Positions 7,674 to 17,600 of a DNA stretch of 64,000 nt are shown one piece after another. The translations under genes were made by a program, and so were the position numbers. Positions within the stretch are counted from its first letter, which is position 1, and each line of letters starts with the position of its first letter. Below the pieces are notes generated by a model. That model was not told the origin of the DNA, searched no databases, and saw only the letters and a list, made by a program, of their open reading frames with translations. Source of the DNA: Desulfosudis oleivorans Hxd3 (GTDB lineage: Bacteria; Desulfobacterota; Desulfobacteria; Desulfobacterales; Desulfosudaceae); assembly GCF_000018405.1 (NCBI RefSeq), contig NC_009943.1, positions 1,491,001-1,555,000 of the forward strand, in the 5' to 3' direction.

Positions 7674-7925
7674 ATGACCTGGAGACTGCCGCAAACAACC
7701 CTTGCCGACAAGCTTCTTGCCCTGGCCGGCAAAAAAAGGGCCATTCACATTCCAGAGGGCGTCTATAAAGCACTGGGGCCATATGTTACTGTACGGGCCA
7801 GAAAAGAATCTTTCTGGCGGGCACTGTTTCGACCTGAAGGAAAAGTGCCTCCGCGAGGATGGTTCTACCCCGACATTGGTGAGAACCAAGGGCACGGGAC
7901 AAAAAGAAAGGGCCGGCATTTATAA
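7674..7925 (+). CDS. Small hypothetical protein
   Basis: This 83-residue basic protein is not recognised. ATG 7674 is chosen over 7662 because GGAGG lies at 7664-7668, five bases ahead. The sequence has an amphipathic start (MTWRLPQTTLADKLLALAGKKRAIHIP), a middle with VTVRARKESFWRALFRPEGKVPPRGWFYPD, and no membrane segment or signal peptide. It is last in the DUF1232-SemiSWEET run. Confidence 0.5.
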   Translation: MTWRLPQTTLADKLLALAGKKRAIHIPEGVYKALGPYVTVRARKESFWRALFRPEGKVPPRGWFYPDIGENQGHGTKRKGRHL

Positions 7926-8019
7926 TGAAACGGCATACTCGGCCCACCTGTATTAAGGCGCTTTTGGGTGCATCATATCTTGAGCTATATATTATCCATT
8001 CTTTGATAGCTTTTGCTTA

Positions 8020-8048
8020 TTGATACCTGTAGTCATTTATATTATTAA
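8020..8048 (+). promoter_or_regulatory. Sigma-70-type promoter of the sigma-54 activator gene
   Basis: TTGATA (8020-8025) and TATTAA (8043-8048) are separated by 17 bases in an AT-rich intergenic region. The expected start near 8055 gives a leader of about 55 bases before ATG 8111. It would supply the activator constitutively, independent of the sigma-54 promoter downstream. Confidence 0.55.
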
Positions 8049-8110
8049 GCCCAAGACCGGAATAATAAATTATTTGCACCATAACAAAAAATCTTGTATC
8101 GTTCCGAATC

Positions 8111-9622
8111 ATGGGGGAATCAATCCTATTCTGCTGGCTGGGTATGACAGATCTGAGGGCGGCTGCCGGAGAGCCGGCCGCCGGCTTGGGGCCGGTGGCG
8201 CAGTCTCTGGCGGCCCGCTCCTACAGGGAAGTTGTGCTGCTCAACAACTGGGAAAAGGCCAAGGCACAGAAATATATTGCCTGGGTGAAAGACAAAGCTA
8301 CCAGTCCGATCACACTCAGGCAGGTCAAACTTTCTTCCCCCACCAATTTTGGCGAGATTTACGAGGCCGCTGCCGCGATTATTTCCGAGAAACGCCAAGA
8401 GCATGGCCCGGATGCCGATCTGGTCTTTCACCTGAGCCCTGGCACGCCGGCCATGGCAGCCGTGTGGATTATTCTGGCCAAGACACGCTTCCCAGCCGAA
8501 TTAATCGAGTCTTCCAAAGAGCATGGCGTGCTCACAGCCTCGGTTCCCTTTGACATTTCAGCTGACTTCATTCCAGACCTGCTAAGCAAGGCCGACAAAA
8601 CCCTGGAGCATCTGGCTGCCGGCCTCCCTGCCGCCGCCCCCGAATTCGACGACATTATCCACCGTAGCGAGGAAATGCAGCGGATCATACTCATGGCAAG
8701 GCGGGTGGCCCCCCACGCTATTCCTGTATTGATAGAAGGTGAATCCGGAACAGGCAAAGAGCTGCTGGCCCATGCGATCCATAACGCCAGCCCCCGGAAA
8801 GAAAAACCGTTTGTCGCCATCAACTGTGGCGCTATCCCTGCCGAACTGGTCGAGTCTGAGCTGTTTGGTCATGAAAAGGGCGCTTTTACCGGTGCGGCCT
8901 CCAAGCGGATTGGCTATTTTGAGGCAGCGCATCAAGGGACTATCTTCCTGGACGAAATAGGGGACCTGCCCAGGGAAATGCAGGTCAAGCTGCTGCGTGT
9001 CCTTCAGGAAGGCGAAATCCAGTCGATTGGCGGAACCCGCCCCCGAAAGGTGGATGTAAGGGTTGTCGCAGCCACAAACAAAAACTCGATTGATGCTGTG
9101 GCCAATGGCACCTTCCGCGAAGACCTGTTTTACCGTCTGGCCGTTGCAGTGATCCGGTTGCCGGCCCTCCGGGGCCGCAAAGGTGATATCAGCCTGCTGA
9201 TTGATTCCTTCTGGGAACAGATCAACAAAGAAAGTGGTCATGACGCTGCATCGAAACACAAGAAAATTTCTGCACCCGCAAAAAATCTTCTACTTCAGCA
9301 CCCCTGGCCGGGTAATATCAGGGAGCTGCAAAACACCCTGACCAGAGCAGCGGTATGGTCGACAGGCAAGATCCTCACGGAAAAAGATGTCCAAGAGGCT
9401 TTTCTTCCGGTTTCTGTTGATGATAAAACAAACGAACAAGTTCTTAACCGGCCGCTTGCGCAGGGCATTAACCTTCCGGAAATAATAGAAATGGTTGCTG
9501 TGCATTATCTTGAAAGAGGGCTGGCCGAAGCCCATGGCAATAAAACAAAAGCTGCCAGAATGCTGGGTATGCCCAGCTATCAGACACTGACCAACTGGCT
9601 CAAGAAATACGGTTTGGAATGA
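8111..9622 (+). CDS. Sigma-54-dependent activator with CARF-like N-terminal sensor domain
   Basis: The 503-residue protein has three parts. Residues 1-165 form a Rossmann-like domain with ILFCWLGMTDLRAA at the first strand and LVFHLSPGTPAMAAVWIILAKT (about 104-125), the SPGTPxM pattern seen in the CARF domain of RtcR. Residues 185-420 are the AAA+ sigma-54 interaction domain: Walker A GESGTGKE (210-217), GAFTGA loop (257-262), Walker B TIFLDEIGD (277-285). The last 40 residues are a Fis-type helix-turn-helix (GNKTKAARMLGM). There is no receiver domain, so it should sense a ligand, likely a nucleotide or RNA end, not phosphorylation. A consensus sigma-54 promoter starts two bases after its stop. 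No rtcA/rtcB is nearby. The start lacks a clear ribosome site. Confidence 0.88.
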   Translation: MGESILFCWLGMTDLRAAAGEPAAGLGPVAQSLAARSYREVVLLNNWEKAKAQKYIAWVKDKATSPITLRQVKLSSPTNFGEIYEAAAAIISEKRQEHGPDADLVFHLSPGTPAMAAVWIILAKTRFPAELIESSKEHGVLTASVPFDISADFIPDLLSKADKTLEHLAAGLPAAAPEFDDIIHRSEEMQRIILMARRVAPHAIPVLIEGESGTGKELLAHAIHNASPRKEKPFVAINCGAIPAELVESELFGHEKGAFTGAASKRIGYFEAAHQGTIFLDEIGDLPREMQVKLLRVLQEGEIQSIGGTRPRKVDVRVVAATNKNSIDAVANGTFREDLFYRLAVAVIRLPALRGRKGDISLLIDSFWEQINKESGHDAASKHKKISAPAKNLLLQHPWPGNIRELQNTLTRAAVWSTGKILTEKDVQEAFLPVSVDDKTNEQVLNRPLAQGINLPEIIEMVAVHYLERGLAEAHGNKTKAARMLGMPSYQTLTNWLKKYGLE

Positions 9623-9623
9623 G

Positions 9624-9640
9624 TTGGCACGGTCATTGCT
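9624..9640 (+). promoter_or_regulatory. Sigma-54 (-24/-12) promoter of the restriction operon
   Basis: TTGGCACGGTCATTGCT matches the sigma-54 consensus (TGGCACG-N4-TTGCW) at every defining base. The -24 GG is at 9626-9627 and the -12 GC at 9638-9639. Transcription would start near 9650, about 25 bases before hsdR ATG 9676. The partner activator is encoded immediately upstream, which explains how the operon could be switched on. Confidence 0.88.
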
Positions 9641-9675
9641 GTGACAACAGACAACTTTAACTTTGGGTGGCACTG

Positions 9676-12039
9676 ATGAGCCGAAACGAAAAACAGACAT
9701 GCACAGACTTAATTGAACCAGCCCTTACAAAAGCCGGCTGGCAATGGGATAGTCAGGTCACCATCGGCCTCGGGCGGGTCAATATTACTGGCGATACCAT
9801 GTATGATGAAACGCAGACAATTATTGCCGACTATGTTCTGCGCTATTATGGTGCGCCACTGGTCGTCCTTGAAGCCAAAGCAGAGTCGATCTCTGCTGCC
9901 GATGGCATGCAACAGGGATCGCGTTATGCGGGACGGCTGGACATCCGTTTTTCCATCGCCACCAATGGCACCGACTGGGTTCTTACCGACAATGATTCTG
10001 GCAAATACGAAACGCTTTCTGCGCCGCCATCGCCGGAAGCCATCCTCACACATCACGGCATTTCCATTGACTGGGATCAATGGGGCGAGGTCTTTTCAGC
10101 TGGGTACCATATTGATCAAGTCTCTCGCAAAGTAGTCAGGCCATATCAAGATGTGGCCATCCATAAAACCCTCTGGCATTTTGCCGGTGGGAATAACCGA
10201 GCCCTTCTGCTGATGGCAACCGGGACAGGAAAAACATTTGTCGTTTTTCAGTTGGTCTGGAAATTGTTAAACACCAGTATCCTGAAGCGCCAGCACATCC
10301 TTTTCCTGACCGACCGTAATTCGCTTAAAGATCAGGCCTACCGGGCTTTTGCCGCTTTTTCCACCGATGAACGCGTCACCATCAACAAGGATACCGTCGC
10401 CAATGGCCAGCACCAGGTTGGTAAAGTGTTCTTCGCCAATTATCAAAACCTGGATGAAGAACTGGACGGCAAAAAAATCTTTGAGCACTACGACCAGGAC
10501 TTTTTTGATCTGGTCATTATCGACGAATGCCATCGGTCCGGATTCGGCGACTGGTTTGGCGTGCTGGAACATTTTAACTCCGCCCTGCAGATGGGTCTTA
10601 CCGCCACGCCCCGCGAACTTGAAGAAGGCCGCCGCGTTTTGACTGAAGAAGAAAAACGTCGCGATACCTATGAATACTTCGGTGCCCCGATCTACACATA
10701 CAGCCTTAAGCAGGCTATTGAGGACGGCTATCTTGTTCCCTACCTGCTTGAAGAACGCATTACCAACGTCGATGAAGAAGGCTACACCGGGCTGGACGGC
10801 AAACACTATACGACAGCCAACTTTGAACGCGATATCCGCATGCCGGACCGTACCACAGCCATTGCTGAAGACCTTTGGGAAATCTTAGGGCAATACGACT
10901 TGCGAGATGAAAAAAGCATTGTCTTCTGCGTGGACGATACCCATGCGGCGTTCATGGCTGCTGAACTGCGGCGCCTGTCAGGAGACGATGATTATGCCGG
11001 CCGCATAGTTCGTTCAGAACGCAACAGTCATCAGCTGGAACGCAACTTTGCCACTGTCGGTTCCACCAAACCCCGCGTCGCCGTAACCGTGGATCTTTTA
11101 ACCACTGGTTTCGACGCTCCAGATGTAAAAAATATCGTTTTTGTAAGACCACTTCGAAGCGCCATCCTTTACAAGCAGATGAAAGGGCGCGGCACCCGCC
11201 TCTGCGAGGATATCAATAAACGGTATTTTACCATTTTCGATTATTCCGGTGCCAGTCAACTTGAAGATGCGGAATTTGACGGCCATCCGGCCAACCGGCA
11301 GAAAGGGGCTCAACCCAAAACCAAGCCGCGGAAGAAAACCGACGAGCCCGCCGCAAAACCGGCGGGTGAAGGCATCTCGGTGGTTATTTCCGACACCAAC
11401 CGCTATGTCTGCCTGGCGGATGGCCGCAAGATCCCCTTTGAGGAGTATACCGAGCAGTCGAGGAACTTTATCCTCGATGTTTCAGCCAAGTCCCTTGACG
11501 AGCTGCTCACCATCTGGATCGACAAGAACAGCCGCAAGGAGTTGCGTGAGGAGCTGCGGGACCATGATATTTATCCGTCCGCCTTCCGCCATTACCTTGA
11601 ATTGCCGAAGACCGACGATGTGGACATCCTGGCCAAAATCGGCTTCAACCTGGTGCGAGTGCCAACACGCCCACAGCGTGTAGAGCGTTTCTGGAAGGAT
11701 GAGGCCCAATGGCTGGAATATGAATTGGGGGCAAATAGAGTTAATAAAGCACAAGTGTTCTCATTTCCTAAGTCTCAACCCATGGATAAGGTTGCGGACC
11801 CCGAGCCCGGCTACCGTTCGTCAGATCCCTTCAAAGTATTATTCTGGCAATGCGCCCTTGACCATTACCAGTTGTTCGGAATCGATGATCTGGAGCAGGC
11901 CCGGACCTATGGCGCCCCCCAGTTTGTCGCACAGTTCGGCAGTTTTCAAACCCTGACCAGCCGTTACGGCGGGCCGCAACTATTAAAAACCGACCTGGAG
12001 GCGGTAAAGCACCACCTCTATGTACCCATGACTGTATAA
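9676..12039 (+). CDS. hsdR: Type I restriction enzyme R subunit (EcoEI/type IB-like)
   Basis: The 787-residue protein begins with a PD-(D/E)xK nuclease core (Asp52 in ADYVLRYYG; Glu66-Ala-Lys68 in VVLEAKAES). A superfamily 2 translocase follows, with Walker A ATGTGKT (181-187), DECH box (283-286), TATPRE, and the helicase C-terminal motif TTGFDAPDVKNIVFVRP with QMKGRGTR. The end resembles the EcoEI R C-terminal domain that binds the methylase core. It would translocate and cut unmodified foreign DNA. ATG 9676 follows GGGTGG; a GTG nine bases earlier has no site. It is the first gene of the sigma-54 operon. Confidence 0.93.
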   Translation: MSRNEKQTCTDLIEPALTKAGWQWDSQVTIGLGRVNITGDTMYDETQTIIADYVLRYYGAPLVVLEAKAESISAADGMQQGSRYAGRLDIRFSIATNGTDWVLTDNDSGKYETLSAPPSPEAILTHHGISIDWDQWGEVFSAGYHIDQVSRKVVRPYQDVAIHKTLWHFAGGNNRALLLMATGTGKTFVVFQLVWKLLNTSILKRQHILFLTDRNSLKDQAYRAFAAFSTDERVTINKDTVANGQHQVGKVFFANYQNLDEELDGKKIFEHYDQDFFDLVIIDECHRSGFGDWFGVLEHFNSALQMGLTATPRELEEGRRVLTEEEKRRDTYEYFGAPIYTYSLKQAIEDGYLVPYLLEERITNVDEEGYTGLDGKHYTTANFERDIRMPDRTTAIAEDLWEILGQYDLRDEKSIVFCVDDTHAAFMAAELRRLSGDDDYAGRIVRSERNSHQLERNFATVGSTKPRVAVTVDLLTTGFDAPDVKNIVFVRPLRSAILYKQMKGRGTRLCEDINKRYFTIFDYSGASQLEDAEFDGHPANRQKGAQPKTKPRKKTDEPAAKPAGEGISVVISDTNRYVCLADGRKIPFEEYTEQSRNFILDVSAKSLDELLTIWIDKNSRKELREELRDHDIYPSAFRHYLELPKTDDVDILAKIGFNLVRVPTRPQRVERFWKDEAQWLEYELGANRVNKAQVFSFPKSQPMDKVADPEPGYRSSDPFKVLFWQCALDHYQLFGIDDLEQARTYGAPQFVAQFGSFQTLTSRYGGPQLLKTDLEAVKHHLYVPMTV

Positions 12040-12055
12040 GCAAGGAAGTTCATCA

Positions 12056-13528
12056 ATGACCAGTAAAATCGACCATCGCCGCCAGGAAGTCCAGCAGATC
12101 GTGAAAAATGCCTGCGACCAACTGAACCAGGAAGGTGTCGACGCCCGCAACTATGTGGAGCAGTTGGCCTGGCTCTTTTTCCTCAAGGCCTTTGACGAGG
12201 CCGAGACCCGTCGAGAGCAGGAGGCAGATTTTGACGACACCGCCTACGGACGTCGCCTGTCCGGGCAATATGCCTGGTCCAGCTGGGCCAGAAACACCGA
12301 CCATCCTGATCAGATGCTGGAGTTTGTAGATGGTAAGCTGTGGATCAAACTCACCAGCCCGGACCCCCAAAAAGGGCTGGGCGATGATCTGCTGGCTCAG
12401 CGGTTTCGTCGCATTTTTGACAATGTACGCAACTACTGCCGTCGGGGCATCTCTTTTGCCAGAGTGGTTCAACAGGTCGACAAACTGCATTTTTCCAGTG
12501 AGACCGATGTGATTGTGCTCTCGGAAATCTATGAAGACCTGCTGAAACGGGTGGCCGCCGACTCGGCCGGCTATGCTGGCGAGTTTTATACCCAGCGCCA
12601 TATCATCCGGGCCATGGTAGAGGTGGTTCAGCCAAAACCCAAAGACAAGGTGTATGATCCCTGCTTCGGTACTGCCGGCTTTTTGGGAGAAGCCGCAGAT
12701 TATATCCGGCGCAACAATACCTTGAGCGGTCCGCAGCTTGACGCCTTACAAAAGAAGACTTTTTACGGCCTGGAAATCAAGCCGCTTACCTATCTGCTTG
12801 GCACTATGAACATGATCCTGCACGGTATCGAAGGAGCCAACCTGGAGCTGACCAACACTCTGGAAATACACAGCCAGAACGTGGGGGAAAAGGCCAGATA
12901 TGACGTAATCCTCTCCAATCCGCCCTATGGCGGCAAAATGGCTTCGGGAATGCAGACCAATTTCAGGGTGCGTTCCAGCGCCACCGAGTGCCTGTTCCTT
13001 CAACACATTATGGCCAACCTGGCCAAAGGCGGCCGGGCCGGTGTGGTTATCCCCGAAGGCGTCCTTTTCCGGGGTGGCCCGGATCAGAAGGTACGCAAAG
13101 AACTTTTGGAGCAGTTCAACGTCCATACTATCCTCTCCCTGCCGGCTGGCTGCTTTCTGCCATATACCGGCGTCAAAACCAATGTCATCTTTTTTGACCG
13201 GCCCAAAGATGACAGCGGGACAAAAAGCGTCTGGTTCTGTGAGCTGACCAACGACGGCTTTGAGCTGAAGTCCACCAGAAAGCCCATAGAAGGGGACCAG
13301 CTTCCGGACTTTCTGGCCAAGTGGGAAAAAAGAAAGGCGGGCGACAACTCCTGGACCGTGCCGATCGAAAAAATTATCGAGCAAGGCTACGATCTGTCGG
13401 CCAAAAACCCGAACCGCAAGGATGAATACGAGCACCGCCCGGCCCTGGAGCTGGTTCAGTCCATCAAGGCCAAGGAAGAGCGGATCATGGATCTACTGAA
13501 TGAGCTGGAAGGGATTTTGGAGAAATAG
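12056..13528 (+). CDS. hsdM: Type I restriction-modification methylase M subunit
   Basis: The 490-residue protein has the HsdM N-terminal helical domain (1-140) and the N6-adenine methylase domain. Motif I is DPCFGTAG (201-208), and the catalytic motif IV is NPPY (288-291) within VILSNPPYGG; both are intact. With HsdS it would protect host DNA by adenine methylation, and with HsdR it would form the restriction complex. It begins 16 bases after hsdR and ends two bases before hsdS. Confidence 0.95.
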   Translation: MTSKIDHRRQEVQQIVKNACDQLNQEGVDARNYVEQLAWLFFLKAFDEAETRREQEADFDDTAYGRRLSGQYAWSSWARNTDHPDQMLEFVDGKLWIKLTSPDPQKGLGDDLLAQRFRRIFDNVRNYCRRGISFARVVQQVDKLHFSSETDVIVLSEIYEDLLKRVAADSAGYAGEFYTQRHIIRAMVEVVQPKPKDKVYDPCFGTAGFLGEAADYIRRNNTLSGPQLDALQKKTFYGLEIKPLTYLLGTMNMILHGIEGANLELTNTLEIHSQNVGEKARYDVILSNPPYGGKMASGMQTNFRVRSSATECLFLQHIMANLAKGGRAGVVIPEGVLFRGGPDQKVRKELLEQFNVHTILSLPAGCFLPYTGVKTNVIFFDRPKDDSGTKSVWFCELTNDGFELKSTRKPIEGDQLPDFLAKWEKRKAGDNSWTVPIEKIIEQGYDLSAKNPNRKDEYEHRPALELVQSIKAKEERIMDLLNELEGILEK

Positions 13529-13530
13529 GA

Positions 13531-14688
13531 ATGCTGCCGACTTTAAATTCTTCCTGGAAAACACAGCCACTTAACCAATTATGTTTGGTTGTTATGGGCC
13601 AAGCACCTAAAGGGGACACTTATAATGAAAATACCCTTGGGACTCCTTTGATTGCAGGGGCTGCTGATTTGGGACTCATTCATCCATCCCCCAAAAAATG
13701 GACGACTTCTCCAACAAAAACAGGCAAGGCTGGGGATATCATTCTGTGCGTGCGCGCTACAATTGGAGATTTGAACTGGGCAGACTCGAAGTATTGTTAT
13801 GGTCGTGGCGTATGCGGCCTTCGTATAATTGAAGGACATGATCCAGAATTTTTATGGTTTTGGTTGATGGCGTGCAAGGATCATTTATTGAGCTTAGGCC
13901 GAGGTGCGACATTTAAACAAATTTCAAAAACTGACATTGCGAATTTGCCAGTCCCAGCGTTAGCCGTCGACGAACAGCGCCGCATCGTCGCCCGCATCAA
14001 GGAGTGCATGGAGCGGGTGGAGGAGATTGAGGGACTACGGGCGGAGGCCATGCGGGAGCGTGGCTATCTCCTGGAGTCCCTGATTGAGGCAGAATATCAG
14101 GAGGCTGATGGAGAAAAGGTTACGCTCGCTGATGTTTGCGCAATCACGTCCAGCCTAGTTGATCCAAGAGCGCCTCAATATATCGACTTATTACATATCG
14201 GAGGCGGAAACATCGAAGCGAAAACAAGTAAGCTTGTTAATTTGAAAACAGCCCGAGCGGAGAAACTCAAATCAAGCAAGTTTACCTTTAATGATTCAAT
14301 GGTGCTGTACAATAAAATTCGTCCTTACCTGATGAAGGTCGCTCGTCCTGGTTTCTCAGGTCTTTGCAGTGCCGATATGTATCCGTTATTCCCTGCTCCT
14401 CAAAAATTGACCAGAGATTATCTATTCTATTTACTTCTTTCTCGACATTTTACGGATTACGTAATTGCTGGCTCTAATCGTGCTGGTATGCCAAAAGTTA
14501 ACCGCAAACACCTTTTTGCCTATAAATTCACTTTACCTTCGACCCAGAAACAGCAGCAGATCACCGAATCTCTAGACGATGCTGTTGCTGCAGTTGAAGA
14601 GTTGCAAACAGACATGGCAGCAAGCACCTCGGAGGTAAATGCTTTACGCCAATCCATTCTCCATAAAGCCTTTGCCGGAGAACTGTAA
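13531..14688 (+). CDS. hsdS: Type I restriction specificity S subunit
   Basis: The 385-residue protein has the usual two target-recognition domains, each followed by a helical spacer. TRD1 covers about residues 8-145, followed by the helix DEQRRIVARIKECMERVEEIEGLRAEAMRERG. TRD2 covers about 195-350, ending in KQQQITESLDDAVAAVEELQTDM. Both should each read half of a split DNA target. The DNA is clearly more AT-rich than hsdM, which is common for exchanged specificity genes. It is tightly packed between hsdM and the fusion gene. Confidence 0.92.
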   Translation: MLPTLNSSWKTQPLNQLCLVVMGQAPKGDTYNENTLGTPLIAGAADLGLIHPSPKKWTTSPTKTGKAGDIILCVRATIGDLNWADSKYCYGRGVCGLRIIEGHDPEFLWFWLMACKDHLLSLGRGATFKQISKTDIANLPVPALAVDEQRRIVARIKECMERVEEIEGLRAEAMRERGYLLESLIEAEYQEADGEKVTLADVCAITSSLVDPRAPQYIDLLHIGGGNIEAKTSKLVNLKTARAEKLKSSKFTFNDSMVLYNKIRPYLMKVARPGFSGLCSADMYPLFPAPQKLTRDYLFYLLLSRHFTDYVIAGSNRAGMPKVNRKHLFAYKFTLPSTQKQQQITESLDDAVAAVEELQTDMAASTSEVNALRQSILHKAFAGEL

Positions 14689-14693
14689 AAGCC

Positions 14694-17600
14694 ATGACAA
14701 CGCCTGATCAAAAAGAAATAAATGACCGGCTAAAAAATTTTTTAAAAGCGGATATGAAGCTGGCTATCGCCACCTTGCTTTATCTGCGCTGGGCTGACTT
14801 TCAGGAGGCAGAACTGGAAGCCATGGCCGCCTTTGAAGGCACGGAGTATGAGCCTGTTTTACCGGCATCCCTCCACTGGCGCACCTGGCATCAACTGTCT
14901 CCGGAAGATCTCTCCAATGTTTTAACCAGGCAGTTGCCTGTCGCCCTGGACCAGCTCAAAAATTTTCGGCACAATCCAATGGCCACGCATTTGCACCGTC
15001 TCGCGGCGCCAACCAGAAAATTGGGAGATCTCCCCCCCAAAATATTGGCTAATACTGTAAGCCGTTTGGCTGAAAAGCCCTTTGAGACCCCGGCAGATCA
15101 CCGCCGGGCGTTAAAAGACATTGATGGCCGTTTTGGTGAAGCCAAAGATGGCTATCATACGACACCACTTTATCTTACCAAGTTTATGGTCGAATTAGCC
15201 GCGCCTTCAAAAGGGGAGAGCATCTATGACCCCTGCTTCGGGACAGCTGATTTACTGATCACGACCATTGATCATGTTTCCGGGCAGCAGGAAAATACCG
15301 GGTATAACATGGAAAGTGTAAATATATCAGGGGTCGAAAAGAATATTTCCGCATATATCGTGGGGATGACGCGTTTGGTGCTGGCCGGCGCCAGTGACCC
15401 AAAGATTGAGCTGGGCAACAGCTTGGAACGCACAGCCCCTGCCAACCCACAGCAGGATGGATTTGATGTGGTTTTGGCCACCCCGCCCTGGGGGGCGATT
15501 CACAAGATACTTAAAGAAGAAATTGAGCTGAATGGAAAGTATTATCCTGTAAGGACAAGAGGGCGTGCAGGGCTCTTCATCCAGCATGCACTTGCCAACC
15601 TGCGGCCCGACGGCCGGGCAATTATTGCCGTCCCCCAGAGCCTGCTTTTCGGAGACACGGAAATAAATCTTCGCGCGTGGCTTATCGAAAATCATACTGT
15701 CGAAGCTGTCATCTCCCTCCCGCCGAATGTCTTTGGGGCCTTGATCAGCATACCATCAGGTATCCTGGTATTGCGGCGTGGGGGCAGCACAAAACAGATC
15801 CGCATGGTCAATGCTGAACCGTTTTTCGAGCAAGGTCGAGGTAAACAGCCCACGACTATTTCAGACAGTCAGATACACTCGCTGGTTGCCATGATACGCA
15901 ACCCGGAACAGTCCCAGTACTGCTGGGACGTTGAGGTGGAGTCTCTCGCTGAATTAGGATTTGACCTCACACCCCGTCGCCGTGATCGAAGCAGTCTTCT
16001 CGGTGTGCTTGATGAACTGAACAAGCTGCGTTCCATACCCATAGAACCTCTCAAGGAATGTTGTGAGATATTACATGGCTGCTCTATCCGATCTCATGAC
16101 TTGAAAGACACGTCTCCAGTAAGCCAAGAACTGGCGGCATTATCACTGGGTGCCATTAAAGAAGAGAGTATGGGGGAAAAGCAGCCAGGCAGCCTATCGT
16201 TAACCATTGAACCTGTTCCATATATTCGCATCAAAGACATTGAGAAAGGCCAGGTAACCAAAGGGACCTCCTGGATTTCAGAAAAAGCGATAGAGTTGGT
16301 TAAGGCATCCTGGAAACTACGAGCCGGTGATGTGTTAATCTCCAAGTCGGGCACCATAGGAAAGGTTGGCATAGTTTGCAACGGCGCCGTGGGAGCTGTT
16401 GCTGCAAGCGGTCTGTATGTACTGCGGCCGAAGGATGGCCGGATTGATCCTCATTTTTTGGTTGCCTATCTTGACAGCAACGAATGCCGGGCTTGGTTGA
16501 AAGACCGCGCCTCCGGTGGCGTTATTAACCATCTGAATAAACGGGCCATAGAAAACCTTCCCGTACCGATTCCTCCGCTGCAGATTCAGCATCGCGTGGC
16601 TGATGAGTTTCGGGAACATAAGGTAGACGCTCTTAATTATCTTATGGTAATTCTCTCTGGGAAAGGGCACGACTCAATTGCCGAATGGATCGAAAAGACG
16701 ATTAAAAAACTACCCTCTGATATGGAAAATAAAAGATTTCCGTTAGACCTTTCACTACTTGACCAACTTGCAAAAGAGGCGCAGGCCTTTGCTGATGAGA
16801 GGAACAGCGATGATAATAACAACGACCTGTTACCCTGGCTTCTTGCTTTTAGCCATTCTCTTAGGCCGCTTCAGGGGATTAATAGTCTGCCTCAAGGTCC
16901 TGGGATGCTCATTGCACTTAAAGAGTCAAAGCAGCGGATTGTAGGCATCACTAATATTAAGGGGGACAAACCAGCAAAAACCTTACGGAAAGTTATAGGT
17001 GCTGCTGTTGGGATAGGTGCAGCTGCTGGGACCACTTTTGCTGCAGGACCTTTAGGAGGGATCTTAGCCACCCCGTTTTTGCTCAAGGGGCTAACAGCAA
17101 AAACTAAAAAAAATATTAGTGAACTACCTGATATTGTATCAAAGTTGATTGATCTGGGTATGTCCACCCTTTTGGATGATATTAAGCTGGTCTTTACTGG
17201 CGAAGTTTCTTTTACCCAGCCAGGTGAGCTCCAGGAAATCGACCTGACCGTACAAAACCAAAGCCCATTGCCTTTGCGTGAAGTGGCTATATATGTTGAC
17301 ACAGCGAATGAAGGCAAACGGGTTGAATACTTGGCCGAAAACACAACAGAAACCTTAACTTTCAAGTTAACAACACCCCCAGCACCAGGAACATATATGA
17401 GAATGGTGCAGTGGTCTGCCGTAACCCTTGATGGCCTGCAATTAAATGGTGAACAAGAGATAGCATTTGAGTTTTCAGCCGACGGTGATCCGGATGAAGC
17501 TTCCCCAACAGAACTTGGTGGCAGCCCTTATGTGTGTGGGGACCCCATTGGTCCCGAGAGCAACGAAGTCTTTTTTGGTCGAGAGAAACTGCTTGAGCAA

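Noticed and set aside
8111-9622. RtcR regulator of an rtcBA RNA-repair operon
   Set aside because: Architecture is similar, but the gene downstream of the sigma-54 promoter is hsdR and no rtcA or rtcB is in the window.
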